Origin: Arthrobacter antibioticus
GTDB taxonomy: Bacteria; Actinomycetota; Actinomycetes; Actinomycetales; Micrococcaceae
Direction: 5' to 3'
DNA length: 64,000 nt
Assembly: GCF_030063205.1 (NCBI RefSeq)
Contig: NZ_JASISQ010000001.1
Coordinates: forward strand, 173,142 to 237,141
Part shown: positions 9,006 to 17,553 of the stretch, in pieces
Numbering within the stretch: position 1 is the stretch's first letter
How the letters are laid out: every line of letters begins with the position of its first letter
The notes under the pieces: model-generated
Seen by the model: only the letters and a program-made list of their open reading frames with translations
Databases searched by the model: none
What the model was told of the DNA's origin: nothing
Translations under genes and position numbers: made by a program

Positions 9006-10192
9006 ATGAGCATTCCACTGAAAGAATTACTACCTGATGAGCTGTTGGAGCGGTTTCGGGACCTGATGAGCTGTTGGAGCGGTTTCGGGACCGGGCTAAA
9101 GGCTATGACGAGCGCAATGAGTTCTTTCATGAAGACTTAGCCGAGCTGAAGGCGCAAGGATACTTGGGCATGTTTGCCTCAATGGACGACGGCGGACTTG
9201 GCTTTGGTCTGGAACAGGTCGCCGCCGCGCAACGCAGGTTAGCAACAGCGGCACCAGCCACAGCATTGGCGATCAATATGCATCTGGTGTGGACCGGCGT
9301 CGCACATTTGCTCGCATGCCGCGGGGATGACTCCCTGCACTATGTGCTCAAGGAAGCTGTAGCCGGGGAAGTATTTGCTTTTGGGAACTCGGAGGCTGGT
9401 AATGACTCAGTGCTTTTCGACTCCAACACAGTGGCCACTGCATTGGAGGACGGCAGCTATTCATTTACCGGCACCAAGATTTTTACATCCTTATCCCCAG
9501 CGTGGACACGACTGGGTATTTTCGGCAAGGATGAATCGGGAGACGAACCCTGCCTTGTGCACGCATTCATCACTCGGGAAACACCTGGGTACACCATCAA
9601 GGACGACTGGAACACGCTGGGTATGCGTGCCAGCCAATCTAATACAACCGTGCTCAACGGTGCAGTTGCACCGGCGGATCGCGTTTTTCGAAAACTTCCC
9701 GTGGGCCCCACAGCGGATCCGCTCATTTTCTCCATTTTTGCGTGCTTTGAGACGCTACTTGCCGCTGTCTATACGGGTTTGGGGGAGCGGGCGCTGGAAC
9801 TCGGAGTAGCCACTGTTCACCGACGCAAATCCAAGAAAACAGGGAAGAGTTACGCCCAAGATCCGGATATCCGGTGGCGCATAGCGGATGCCGCTTTAGC
9901 CATGGATGGGCTGTACCCACAGGTGGAGTCGCTAGCCAGGGATGTGGATAATCTTGTGAACCATGGCAGCCAATGGTTCCCAAGAATGGTAGGGCTAAAA
10001 GTGCGGGCAACCGAGACGGCCAGAACCGTTGTTGATCTCATCATTCGAGTCAGTGGTGGTGGGACCTATTTCACCGGGAACGAGCTTGGCCGACTCTACC
10101 GAGACGTGTTGGCGGGCATGTTTCACCCCTCAGATGACGAGTCGGCTCATTCAACCATTGCCAACGCGTGGTTGGGGCCAATTGAGCCCTAA
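9006..10192 (+). pseudogene. Acyl-CoA dehydrogenase family gene frameshifted by a 29-bp tandem duplication
   Basis: Most of the gene (from about 9074) encodes an acyl-CoA dehydrogenase-like flavoprotein: mid-region FGNSEAGNDS, C-terminal helical region with RVSGGGTYFTGNELGRLYRD. The natural start appears to be ATG 9006 (MSIPLKELLP), but a 29-bp segment is repeated at 9033-9061 and 9062-9090. Because 29 is not a multiple of three, the ATG frame runs into a TAG about 135 bases after the start. Removing one copy restores one open frame of 385 residues. A TTG at 9074 within the second copy could restart translation, giving 372 residues that lack only the N-terminal stretch. This could be a recent mutation, a reversible switch or a sequencing error. 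Confidence 0.85.
9033..9090. repeat. Perfect 29-bp tandem duplication
   Basis: Copies 9033-9061 and 9062-9090 are identical, start CCTGATGAGC and end GGTTTCGGGA. The base before each copy is also the same (A), so the junction can be drawn one base earlier. The perfect identity suggests recent origin. Confidence 0.97.
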
Positions 10193-10286
10193 CCTGCACG
10201 TTCGGTGGCGGGCGCAGTGAACAGTTCATCTCGTTAGAAGTCGCGTTAGAAATCGGGTGAAAAGAAGTGGGCTAGCAAAGAGTTCG

Positions 10287-10526
10287 CTAGTAGATGGTTA
10301 GTGTCCGCTCGACTCGGAGTACTTTTCTGCGCATGAGATATTTCCGTTCTCCACCCAAGTACAGGGTGCTGCGCTCGAGCTCCCACTTGCCATATTCGGC
10401 ATGCTCGCGCAACCGCTGGTACGCACCCGGAACGGACTCCCTTGACCCCACAGTAATGACGAGATACTCGAATTGACGCACTGGCGCACCTTGGCCTGTG
10501 CGTACCGGTTTCAGCGATTCCCTCAT
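10287..10526 (-). CDS. DUF5703 family small protein
   Basis: 79-residue basic protein with the conserved core QFEYLVITV, AEYGKWELERSTLYLGG and MRRKVLRVERT that I recognise from the small actinobacterial DUF5703 family; function unknown. ATG 10526 is chosen because GGAAGGA lies 6 bases upstream; longer in-frame starts at 10568 and beyond have no ribosome-binding site. It converges with the acyl-CoA dehydrogenase pseudogene and is divergent from the acidic protein gene. Confidence 0.78.
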   Translation of the reverse strand: MRESLKPVRTGQGAPVRQFEYLVITVGSRESVPGAYQRLREHAEYGKWELERSTLYLGGERKYLMRRKVLRVERTLTIY

Positions 10527-10643
10527 GGACTGTCCTTCCCGCCCCCTGTGGATTTTCTTTGCGTTCAATACTAAAGCTACCTGTTGCGGTCCATGCTAGA
10601 TGCCTCATAGGCAAAAGGACTTTCAAGTTTGTTAGCACACTGG

Positions 10644-10649
10644 TACCGT
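10644..10649 (+). promoter_or_regulatory. Candidate -10 (TACCGT), leaderless start of the acidic protein gene
   Basis: TACCGT is followed by 7 bases and ATG 10657, with no ribosome-binding site. The hexamer fits only the TAnnnT pattern, so this is one of the weaker examples. Confidence 0.45.
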
Positions 10650-10656
10650 CAATCGC

Positions 10657-10956
10657 ATGAGCATCGAACCCCGCGCAGCACTGAGCGCCTTGACCACAGC
10701 ATTAGAAGAACACTTGGTGGCCGCATCAGCGCGCCGAGGGGAAGAAGATCCGATTGTCGAGGCAACTTTCCTGGGTATCATCGACGCCTTTGAAGCCTAC
10801 GAAGAAGCCCTCTTTGATGCCTTTGACGAAGTGACGCCACTTGTCATTTACGGTGAGAACGACGATGACGATATTGACTTCGAGGACGATGATGAAGATG
10901 ACGATGATGATGACCAAGACGATGCGGATTCAGACGGCGGGGATGCACACGGCTAA
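10657..10956 (+). CDS. Small highly acidic protein, function unknown
   Basis: 99 residues. The first 65 form predicted helices (EEHLVAASARRGEEDP, IIDAFEAYEEALFDAFDE); residues 67-99 are a tail of Asp and Glu with almost no other residues. Similar Asp-rich proteins in Arthrobacter have been labelled primosomal or hypothetical, without evidence that I can see here. The Asp-rich tail could bind cations or mimic nucleic acid, but that is speculation. Confidence 0.75.
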   Translation: MSIEPRAALSALTTALEEHLVAASARRGEEDPIVEATFLGIIDAFEAYEEALFDAFDEVTPLVIYGENDDDDIDFEDDDEDDDDDDQDDADSDGGDAHG

Positions 10957-11039
10957 GAATCAGCCGGGGTGATCCAACAGCTCCGTGGGTGATACCTGGT
11001 GAGCTGTGAGAACTGAACTGCCAGAATATGAACTATAAA

Positions 11040-11077
11040 AAATACGGCGGGCTCTCCAAGGAGGGCCCGCCGTATTT
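11040..11077. terminator. Bidirectional terminator between acidic-protein and aldo/keto reductase genes
   Basis: Arms AAATACGGCGGGC (11040-11052) and GCCCGCCGTATTT (11065-11077). The A-rich and T-rich flanks let it work in both directions between convergent genes. Confidence 0.9.
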
Positions 11078-11107
11078 CTTCACAAGTGAGTACTTTCTTA
11101 CAAAGAA

Positions 11108-12046
11108 CTACCGCTGGGGACGTGAAACCTCGCTGAGTACTTTGACAATCTGGTCCGGCAACGGAGCCAGCGACGACTTCATAATTTCCTTTAATTGTTC
11201 TCCAGTGCGAGGGCCAACAATCGCAGCAGACACACCGTGATTCTCTAGGAGCCAGCTCAGAGCTACATCCAACGGTTTGCGTCCCAGCCCGTCTGCGGCG
11301 GTAATGAGAGCCTCGGTAATCCGGCTGGGGCGACCTTCCAAGTATTTCTCCACGTAGCTTCCCATGGTGGCGCTGGCAGCCCTTGAATCGGCAGGGATCT
11401 GACCACGGTACTTGCCTGTCAGCACACCCCGACCCAGCGGTGCCCAGCACAACAGTCCGGCACCTACGTGCTCGGCGGCAGGAATCACTTCTTGCTCAGC
11501 GGCTCGTGCCAACAGTGAGTACTCAACCTGGTTGGCCACAATGGGTGTATCTGACAAAGTAGCGGCACGCGCCAGCTGCCAGCCGTTGTAGTTGGACACG
11601 CCGGTGTAGCGGACACGTCCGCTACTGACAGCATATTCAAGGGCCCCAAGGGTTTCTTCCAAGGGCACGTTTTCATCCCAAATATTTGCCAGCCACAGGT
11701 CTAGATGATCGGTGCCGAGCCGGGCAAGAGAGGCATCGAGACCGGCCAACATGGCCCGTTTGGAAGTATCAACCATTCGTTTTCCATTGCGATGACTGAT
11801 TCCCGCTTTGGAAATCAAAACAACATCGCTGCGTGGGACCACATCCCCCAGTAGCTCGCCAAGGATTGCCTCGCTACGGCCCTCAACGTGGCTCACCGCG
11901 GTGTCCAAAGTTGTTCCGCCGCCATCCACAAAGTCACGTAGCTGCGTGCGGGCAGTCTCTGCGTCGGTTTCATTGCCCCAGGTCATTGTGCCCAAGGTCA
12001 GCGCGGAGACGCGCAACCCACTGGTGCCCATGAATCGTTGTTCCAT
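11108..12046 (-). CDS. Aldo/keto reductase
   Basis: 312 residues from ATG 12046 (MEQRFMGTSG). NADPH-dependent carbonyl reductase fold: N-terminal hairpin, LGTMTWGNETD, TLDTAVSHVEGRSE with the usual Asp and the position of the catalytic Tyr apparently replaced (family members normally have DTAxxYGxxE; here DTAVSHVEGRSE, so His or Ser stands near the Tyr position), Lys in LISKAG, and YTGVSNYNGW. The loss of the Tyr could mean a different reaction or a non-enzymatic role. Longer in-frame starts exist but the -10-like hexamer 7 bases before ATG 12046 favours this one. Confidence 0.88.
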   Translation of the reverse strand: MEQRFMGTSGLRVSALTLGTMTWGNETDAETARTQLRDFVDGGGTTLDTAVSHVEGRSEAILGELLGDVVPRSDVVLISKAGISHRNGKRMVDTSKRAMLAGLDASLARLGTDHLDLWLANIWDENVPLEETLGALEYAVSSGRVRYTGVSNYNGWQLARAATLSDTPIVANQVEYSLLARAAEQEVIPAAEHVGAGLLCWAPLGRGVLTGKYRGQIPADSRAASATMGSYVEKYLEGRPSRITEALITAADGLGRKPLDVALSWLLENHGVSAAIVGPRTGEQLKEIMKSSLAPLPDQIVKVLSEVSRPQR

Positions 12047-12053
12047 ACGTGCT

Positions 12054-12059
12054 AGCTTA
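12054..12059 (-). promoter_or_regulatory. Candidate -10 (TAAGCT) for leaderless aldo/keto reductase gene
   Basis: On the minus strand TAAGCT is followed by 7 bases and then ATG 12046; there is no ribosome-binding site. Confidence 0.6.
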
Positions 12060-12125
12060 CGGTGAACTTTGAGCGCACAACGCGCGTCGATACCCCGGTT
12101 GGACACTACATGTCCGCACATGCTT

Positions 12126-12131
12126 TAGGCT
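12126..12131 (+). promoter_or_regulatory. Candidate -10 (TAGGCT) for leaderless uppP
   Basis: TAGGCT, 7 bases, GTG 12139. The space between this hexamer and the divergent aldo/keto reductase hexamer is about 65 bp, so both promoters share one control region. Confidence 0.7.
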
Positions 12132-12138
12132 GAAACCC

Positions 12139-12975
12139 GTGAACTGGTTTGAAGCAGCCTTCTTAGGCCTAATCCAGGGCCTGACAGAATTCCTCCCGAT
12201 TTCCTCAAGCGCCCATCTTTTTGTTGTCGGCAAATTCCTGCCATCGGGCGCTGACCCCGGTGCCGCCTTTACTGCCGTCAGCCAACTTGGCACCGAGACA
12301 GCAGTGCTGGTTTATTTTTGGCGCGACATTGTTCGCATCATCAAAGCCTGGTGGGGATCTTTGCGCGGCAGGGTCCCTGGAACTGACCCGGATGTGCGCA
12401 TGGGCTGGTTGGTCATCTTGGGTAGTCTGCCGATCGTGATCCTCGGTGTGCTGTTTCAAAGTCATATCGAATCAACTCTGCGTAACCTGTGGCTCGTTGC
12501 CACGACACTAATTGTCTTTGGGTTGATTCTGGCGGTTGCGGACACCGTGGCCCGCCAAAACAGGGAACTCAAAGACCTCAGCTACAAGCACGGCATCATT
12601 TACGGCTTCGCCCAAGCCCTAGCTCTAATACCGGGTGTTTCACGTTCAGGAGGCACCATTACAGCTGGTCTCTTGATGGGCTATACCCGCGAATCCGCCG
12701 CCCGGTACTCGTTCCTGCTGGCTATTCCGGCAGTTTTTGGCAGCGGTTTTTACGAGCTCTATAAAATCATGTCAGGACACCAAAGCGCTGACGGGCCCTT
12801 CGGAATTGGCGAAACAGCACTAGCCACTGTTATTGCTTTTGTCGTGGGCTACTTCATCATTGGCTGGTTCCTCAAGTTCATCTCCACCAAGAGCTTCCGG
12901 CCTTTCGTCTGGTACAGGATCGGGTTGGGCTTGCTGCTTTATGTCTTGCTCGGCACTGGCGTCATCACGCCTTAG
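12139..12975 (+). CDS. uppP: Undecaprenyl-diphosphatase
   Basis: 278-residue membrane protein that dephosphorylates undecaprenyl pyrophosphate, recycling the lipid carrier for peptidoglycan and other envelope polymers; also known as BacA and linked to bacitracin tolerance in the family. The two catalytic motifs are present: [10 protein letters not shown] near residues 18-27 and PGVSRSGGT near residue 170. About eight hydrophobic segments are visible. Start GTG 12139 leaves the usual short N-terminus ([14 protein letters not shown]). It is followed by a 55-bp tandem repeat array before mshC. Confidence 0.96.
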   Translation: MNWFEAAFLGLIQGLTEFLPISSSAHLFVVGKFLPSGADPGAAFTAVSQLGTETAVLVYFWRDIVRIIKAWWGSLRGRVPGTDPDVRMGWLVILGSLPIVILGVLFQSHIESTLRNLWLVATTLIVFGLILAVADTVARQNRELKDLSYKHGIIYGFAQALALIPGVSRSGGTITAGLLMGYTRESAARYSFLLAIPAVFGSGFYELYKIMSGHQSADGPFGIGETALATVIAFVVGYFIIGWFLKFISTKSFRPFVWYRIGLGLLLYVLLGTGVITP

Positions 12976-13140
12976 TAGCGACTTCCACCCTCCCCAGACC
13001 CGCTTCGCGCGCCCCGGGCCCCTCGGCCGGTAGCGCCTTCCACCCTCCCCAGACCCGCTTCGCGCGCCCCGGGCCCCTCGGCCGGTAGCGCCTTCCACCC
13101 TCCCCAGACCCGCTTCGCGCGCCCCGGGCCCCTCGGCCGG
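12976..13140. repeat. 3 x 55-bp tandem repeat between uppP and mshC
   Basis: Copies 12976-13030, 13031-13085 and 13086-13140; copies 2 and 3 are identical and copy 1 differs at one base (GACTTCC for GCCTTCC). The unit is GC-rich (CCCGCTTCGCGCGCCCC in the middle) and ends CCTCGGCCGG. The array begins at the base after the uppP stop and ends exactly at the -10-like hexamer of mshC. Confidence 0.97.
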
Positions 13141-13146
13141 TAGGCT
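13141..13146 (+). promoter_or_regulatory. Candidate -10 (TAGGCT) for leaderless mshC
   Basis: TAGGCT occurs twice in a row (13141-13146, 13147-13152) directly before GTG 13153. The first copy has the 6-base spacing expected for transcription starting at the GTG. The matching -35 would fall inside the last 55-bp repeat. Confidence 0.65.
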
Positions 13147-13152
13147 TAGGCT

Positions 13153-14445
13153 GTGAAAACTTGGAAGTCTCTTGCCCTCCCTCAGCTGCCTGGCCTCATG
13201 CCCGGCATCCATCTGCATGAAACCACCACTCAGCGGGTGGTTCCCTTACCGGACACAGAACCCGCCAGTATGTACGTCTGCGGCATCACCCCCTATGACG
13301 CCACGCATATTGGCCACGCAGCAACCTACGTAGCTTTTGATCTGCTCAACCGCGCATGGCGTGACCAGGACCGCACAGTGAATTATGTGCAGAATGTCAC
13401 AGACATTGACGACCCTCTGCTTGAACGGGCCACCCGTGACGGCCAAGACTGGCGCGAACTGGCTCTCTCCCAAACAGAACTCTTCCAAGCAGATATGGAA
13501 GCGTTAAACGTATTGGCCCCTGATCATTACATCGGCGCAGTCGAAGCAATCAGCTGGATTGTCCCGGAAGTAGAAAAGCTCATCGCTGCTGGAATCGCCT
13601 ATTCAGTACCGGGAAGTAATGGGGAGCCGGACGGAGATATTTACTTCTCTGTTGAGGCCGCCTCGGCATCGGAACAAACTGGTGGACTAGATTCCCCTTG
13701 GTGGCTGGGACAGATCTCCGGGCTCAGTCCAGATGAGATGCTTACCTTCTTTGCCGAACGGGGCGGCGATCCGGAACGTGCAGGTAAACGCCATGCACTT
13801 GACCCTCTGCTCTGGCGCATAGCCCGTGAAGGCGAGCCGTTATGGGATGGCGCATCGCTGGGGGAGGGGCGCCCAGGCTGGCATATTGAATGCACCATTA
13901 TTGCTCAGCGCTTCCTGCCCAAACCATTCATTGTCCAAGGTGGCGGCAGCGACCTGATCTTCCCCCATCACGAGATGGGAGCAGGACACGCCTACGCGCT
14001 GGAAAGCACTCCCATGGCGCTGCACTACAGCCACACAGGCATGGTAGGACTTGATGGCGAAAAAATGAGCAAGTCCTTGGGAAACTTGGTTCTTGTCTCT
14101 GTTTTGCGTCGGGAAGGCGTTGAACCTGCCGCCATTCGCCTGGCCATCCTTGCCCACCACTACCGCGTCGACTGGTTCTGGACACAGGAGTTGCTGGAAA
14201 ATGCGCAATACCGTCTAGAGCGTTGGCGCAAAGCGGTCCAGCTGGCTCCTGAAGGATCCGCCAAGCCTCTACTGGCAGAGCTGCGTGCGGCACTTTCTCA
14301 AGACCTGGATGCACCACGTGCACTGGCAGCCGTTGACGCTTGGGCGGCAACAGCTGGCGCAGCAGGAGCAAACCCAGTGGTTTCCGAACGGGACGCCGAC
14401 CTGGTTTCTGACACACTCGAGGCACTTCTGGGAATTCAGCTCTAG
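13153..14445 (+). CDS. mshC: Cysteine:1-D-myo-inosityl 2-amino-2-deoxy-alpha-D-glucopyranoside ligase
   Basis: Mycothiol biosynthesis: ATP-dependent joining of cysteine to GlcN-Ins in the cytoplasm. 430 residues, the normal MshC length; the protein is a paralogue of cysteinyl-tRNA synthetase but without its anticodon domain. Visible motifs are the zinc Cys in YVCGITPYD, the HIGH motif in [15 protein letters not shown] and HHEMGAGHA in the zinc/active-site region, and KMSKS in EKMSKSLGN. MshC carries the TPYDATH stretch that separates it from CysS. Gene order uppP-mshC is common in Actinobacteria. Strong terminator downstream. Confidence 0.96.
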   Translation: MKTWKSLALPQLPGLMPGIHLHETTTQRVVPLPDTEPASMYVCGITPYDATHIGHAATYVAFDLLNRAWRDQDRTVNYVQNVTDIDDPLLERATRDGQDWRELALSQTELFQADMEALNVLAPDHYIGAVEAISWIVPEVEKLIAAGIAYSVPGSNGEPDGDIYFSVEAASASEQTGGLDSPWWLGQISGLSPDEMLTFFAERGGDPERAGKRHALDPLLWRIAREGEPLWDGASLGEGRPGWHIECTIIAQRFLPKPFIVQGGGSDLIFPHHEMGAGHAYALESTPMALHYSHTGMVGLDGEKMSKSLGNLVLVSVLRREGVEPAAIRLAILAHHYRVDWFWTQELLENAQYRLERWRKAVQLAPEGSAKPLLAELRAALSQDLDAPRALAAVDAWAATAGAAGANPVVSERDADLVSDTLEALLGIQL

Positions 14446-14467
14446 CAATTTCGCAGACAGATTTCGC

Positions 14468-14541
14468 AGACAGATACAAACAGACACAGAGGCAGCAGAA
14501 TCAAACGGTGCTGTCTCTGTGTCTGTCTTTTGTATCTGTCT
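14468..14541. terminator. Long bidirectional terminator hairpin
   Basis: Arms 14468-14497 and 14509-14541 can pair over about 30 bp with one mismatch and a small bulge, 11-base loop, followed on the plus strand by CTTTATAGG. It separates the convergent mshC and PAC2 genes. A 15-base direct repeat (TTTCGCAGACAGAT) stands just before it at 14450-14475. Confidence 0.88.
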
Positions 14542-14575
14542 CTTTATAGGTATCTGAGTCTCGAGCCCTGTGCCT

Positions 14576-15466
14576 CTAGGGCTGGTCTGTACCGCGGCGA
14601 CGAAGGTAGCGTTCAAACTCTTTGGCGATCGATTCACCCGTAGCCTCGGGTAGCTCTGCGGTGTCCTTGGCCTCTTCCAACTGCTTAACGTAGGCGGCTA
14701 TTTCAACGTCGTCGGCGGCAAGGTCGTTCACACCTCGTTCCCAAGCCTGAGCATCGTCGGCCAGTTCATCGGTGGAAAGCGGAACGTGCAAGAAATCCTC
14801 AATGCGGTTCAGCAGTGCCAACTCAGCTTTGGGGGAGGGTGCTTGGGCAACATAATGCGGCACCGCAGCCCACAGGGAAATGGTGGGCAGACCGGCCAAC
14901 AACGCCAGCTCGTTCAAAACACCCACTATGCCGATCGGACCTTCGTATTGGGACGCCTCAAGGTTAAGCCTTTCACTCAACTGCTCATCGTCACAGGTTG
15001 CTGTGACGGGAATAGGCCGAGAATGGGGAACATCAGCAAGCAACGCACCAACAAGCACCACATAATTCACATTCAGCAGGGCTGCCTTGGCCAGCAGTTC
15101 CGCTGTATAGGCGCGCCACCGGTATGAGGGTTCAATGCCGTGAACCAGAACAACATCAATGTTGGTACCCGGGATGCTGGCCTGAGCAATTTTGGTCACC
15201 GGCCACTTGATTTTGCGCCCACCAGTAGAAGCAAGCCTGACCTCCGGACGAGTGAACTGAAAGTCGTAGTACTCATCCGGCTCGATCACTGCCACTTTCT
15301 TCGCATCCCACAATTTGTGCAAGTACTTCAAAGCGTCGCTAGCGGCCTCACCGGCGTCATTCCAACCCTCAAAAGCAGCCAATAGCACCGTCACACGGTC
15401 CTCGCCCGGCGCCGGTCGCAGCAACCGTCCGACTTGCGGGGATTCACCATCATTGATTTTGCTCAC
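14576..15466 (-). CDS. PAC2 family protein
   Basis: 296 residues, GTG start at 15466. PAC2 proteins resemble eukaryotic proteasome-assembly chaperone 2 and are widespread in Actinobacteria; their role there is not established. Recognisable blocks are LLAAFEGWNDAGEA, DEYYDFQFTRPEV, VLVHGIEPSYRW and LWAAVPHYVA; the C-terminal 60 residues are helical and acidic. It is encoded about 2 kb before the proteasome block but on the opposite strand, separated from it by the HAD and M50 genes, so a functional link to the Pup-proteasome is only suggestive. Confidence 0.9.
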   Translation of the reverse strand: MSKINDGESPQVGRLLRPAPGEDRVTVLLAAFEGWNDAGEAASDALKYLHKLWDAKKVAVIEPDEYYDFQFTRPEVRLASTGGRKIKWPVTKIAQASIPGTNIDVVLVHGIEPSYRWRAYTAELLAKAALLNVNYVVLVGALLADVPHSRPIPVTATCDDEQLSERLNLEASQYEGPIGIVGVLNELALLAGLPTISLWAAVPHYVAQAPSPKAELALLNRIEDFLHVPLSTDELADDAQAWERGVNDLAADDVEIAAYVKQLEEAKDTAELPEATGESIAKEFERYLRRRGTDQP

Positions 15467-15472
15467 AGTTCC

Positions 15473-15478
15473 AGCCTA
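15473..15478 (-). promoter_or_regulatory. Candidate -10 (TAGGCT) for leaderless PAC2 gene
   Basis: Minus-strand TAGGCT, 6 bases, GTG 15466. No ribosome-binding site. Confidence 0.65.
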
Positions 15479-15551
15479 CGGCGACAACCCGTTCATGGCA
15501 CCACACACCACGCACACTACGGACGAAAACGGTTCCAGCCTCTACGCCACG

Positions 15552-15557
15552 TAGACT
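15552..15557 (+). promoter_or_regulatory. Candidate -10 (TAGACT) for leaderless HAD gene
   Basis: TAGACT, 6 bases, ATG 15564. About 75 bp separates it from the divergent PAC2 hexamer. Confidence 0.65.
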
Positions 15558-15563
15558 GGAAGC

Positions 15564-16301
15564 ATGCTTTTATCGACTGCCGCCGGCACACCCGAGGCGA
15601 CTACCACTGCACCCACCCTCAAGGCCGTCCTTTGGGACATGGATGGAACCCTTGTGGACACCGAGCCCTACTGGATTGCGGCCGAAATTGAGCTTGTGAG
15701 AGCTCACGGCGGGCACTGGGACGAAGAAAAAGCTATGGCGCTGGTGGGCAATGCGCTTGCTACTTCGGCGAAGATACTCCAAGAAGCTGGTGTACAACTG
15801 TCAGTTCGCGAGATCATCGATCACCTCTCCCATCGTGTGATTGCCGGCATTCGCCGGCAAGTTCCGTGGCGTCCAGGCGCCCGCCAGCTGCTAGCGGAGC
15901 TGGCGAGCCGTGGCGTGCGTTGTGCCCTGGTGACAATGAGCGAACGGAATCTGGCCAGCGAGGTTGTCAGTGCCCTCGACTCGGAATACTTTGAGTTTCT
16001 GATCACCGGGGATGAAGTGTCCAACGGCAAACCCCACCCTGAGCCATACCTGATGGCCGTTGAGCGTCTGCGCCAAAGCGATCCGTTGCTGACGGCACAC
16101 CATTGTGTGGCCCTGGAAGACTCCATTCCTGGTGTGGCATCAGCTGTAGCCTCCGGTGTGGCCACGATTGCTATCCCGCATGCCGTCCCCTTGCCTGAAG
16201 ATTCCCGCCATACAACGTGGCCCACACTGGCGCACAGGACGTACGACGACGTCACGGCAGTTTTGCTCTCCCATGCAGCACCTACTGGAGCTGCTCTGTG
16301 A
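15564..16301 (+). CDS. HAD family hydrolase (beta-phosphoglucomutase/phosphatase-like)
   Basis: 245 residues. Motif I DMDGTLVDTEP with the nucleophilic Asp at about residue 30, a helical cap domain, motif II in LVTMSERN, the Lys of motif III in SNGKPHPEPY, and motif IV in ALEDSIPGV. The family dephosphorylates or isomerises small sugar phosphates or related metabolites; the substrate is unknown. Its TGA overlaps the GTG of the M50 protease gene, so they are translationally coupled. Confidence 0.93.
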   Translation: MLLSTAAGTPEATTTAPTLKAVLWDMDGTLVDTEPYWIAAEIELVRAHGGHWDEEKAMALVGNALATSAKILQEAGVQLSVREIIDHLSHRVIAGIRRQVPWRPGARQLLAELASRGVRCALVTMSERNLASEVVSALDSEYFEFLITGDEVSNGKPHPEPYLMAVERLRQSDPLLTAHHCVALEDSIPGVASAVASGVATIAIPHAVPLPEDSRHTTWPTLAHRTYDDVTAVLLSHAAPTGAAL

Positions 16302-17473
16302 GCGGTGATATCGATGGAGCTAAGACCCGGCGTGAGGGTCTTGTCCTTGGCTCGGTTCGGGGAACACCCATTATTTTGGCGAACTCCTGGTTTCTAATCG
16401 CCGCTGTCACCGTGATCATTTTTGGCCCCCAATTACAGCAGATCTACCCTTCGCTGGGCGCGGGAGCTTACCTTGTTGCCTTTGCCTACGCTTTGCTCTT
16501 GCTGTTTTCCGTGCTCATCCACGAACTGGCCCACGCTGTAACCGCCAAACTATATGGCTGGACCACGCACAAGATTGTGTTGAATCTGTGGGGAGGCCAT
16601 ACAGAGTTTGATTTCTCCAAGGCAACCCCCGGAAAGGCACTTGTAGTGGCCTTCGCCGGTCCCATTGCTAACTTTGTCCTGGCTGGGCTGGGCTGGCTGG
16701 TTAAATTGGGCCTGCCCGAGGTTGCTTCAAGTCAAGGTGTCTCTTTGGGCACGGCCATAGCTATCTTGCTGGCGAACATCTTTATCTGGGCCAATTTACT
16801 CATCGGGTTGTTCAATGTGCTTCCCGGGTTGCCTCTCGACGGTGGACGACTCGTTGAATCGATCGTGTGGAAAGCGACTGGCAGTCAGGAAAAGGGAACC
16901 ATAGCTGCCGGTTGGGCCGGGCGCGTCATTGTGATTGTGATTGTTGCAGTAGTTTTGGCGCTGCCATACCTTCGCGGTATTCAGCCCGAGCTAACAACCA
17001 CCTTTATCGTTATCCTCTTGGCCGGATTTTTGTGGATGGGGGCATCGGCCTCCATCAAGGGCGCGGCCATGCGTTTACGCTTGCCCGCCATCACAGCAGG
17101 TTCCTTGGCTGCAAGGGCTGTTAGCGCTTCAAACCAGTGCTCGGTGGCACAACTGTGGACTCTTCGGGGTCAGTACCCTAGTGAGCCCATAGTTCTTTTT
17201 GGCACAGATGGTCGGCCCGCCTCTGTGGTTGATGAATATGCATTGGCGCATGTACCTCCACAAGCGGCAGCCACAACGCCGGCAACAGCTGTTTCACGGA
17301 GCCTGTCCGCCGGCGCCTATGTCCCCGAACTGGCGGCAGGCGCTGAACTAGTGGCCTACCTTTCCCAACTTCCCGATATGGAATATGCGGTGATCGACGT
17401 TGAAGGCAGAGTCACTGGATTACTGAGTCAGGCGAAGGTTGTTGCAGCCATTACGGGCAAACCACTTTCTTGA
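16298..17473 (+). CDS. Site-2 protease family (M50) intramembrane metalloprotease
   Basis: 391 residues from GTG 16298, which overlaps the preceding stop (GTGA); the same frame continues further upstream inside the HAD gene but that is not used. Polytopic membrane protein with the zinc-binding HELAH in a transmembrane segment and the second motif NVLPGLPLDGG, the NPxPxxPLDGG equivalent. The C-terminal 130 residues are soluble and look like a degenerate pair of CBS-like repeats. Proteases of this group (mycobacterial Rip3-like) cut membrane-bound signalling proteins; the substrate here is not known. Confidence 0.92.
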   Translation: MSGDIDGAKTRREGLVLGSVRGTPIILANSWFLIAAVTVIIFGPQLQQIYPSLGAGAYLVAFAYALLLLFSVLIHELAHAVTAKLYGWTTHKIVLNLWGGHTEFDFSKATPGKALVVAFAGPIANFVLAGLGWLVKLGLPEVASSQGVSLGTAIAILLANIFIWANLLIGLFNVLPGLPLDGGRLVESIVWKATGSQEKGTIAAGWAGRVIVIVIVAVVLALPYLRGIQPELTTTFIVILLAGFLWMGASASIKGAAMRLRLPAITAGSLAARAVSASNQCSVAQLWTLRGQYPSEPIVLFGTDGRPASVVDEYALAHVPPQAAATTPATAVSRSLSAGAYVPELAAGAELVAYLSQLPDMEYAVIDVEGRVTGLLSQAKVVAAITGKPLS

Positions 17474-17553
17474 CCTCCCCACCATCGAAGCCACCAGCCA
17501 GTATCTAGCGGCACAGTTGATTTTTGCGTGTACCCACAAGACAGGACTTTCCT

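Noticed and set aside
12976..13140. CRISPR array
   Set aside because: The 55-bp units are directly adjacent with no spacers, and no cas genes are present.
14576..15466. PAC2 gene as a proven part of the proteasome system
   Set aside because: It is on the opposite strand and separated by two unrelated genes; only family naming suggests the link.
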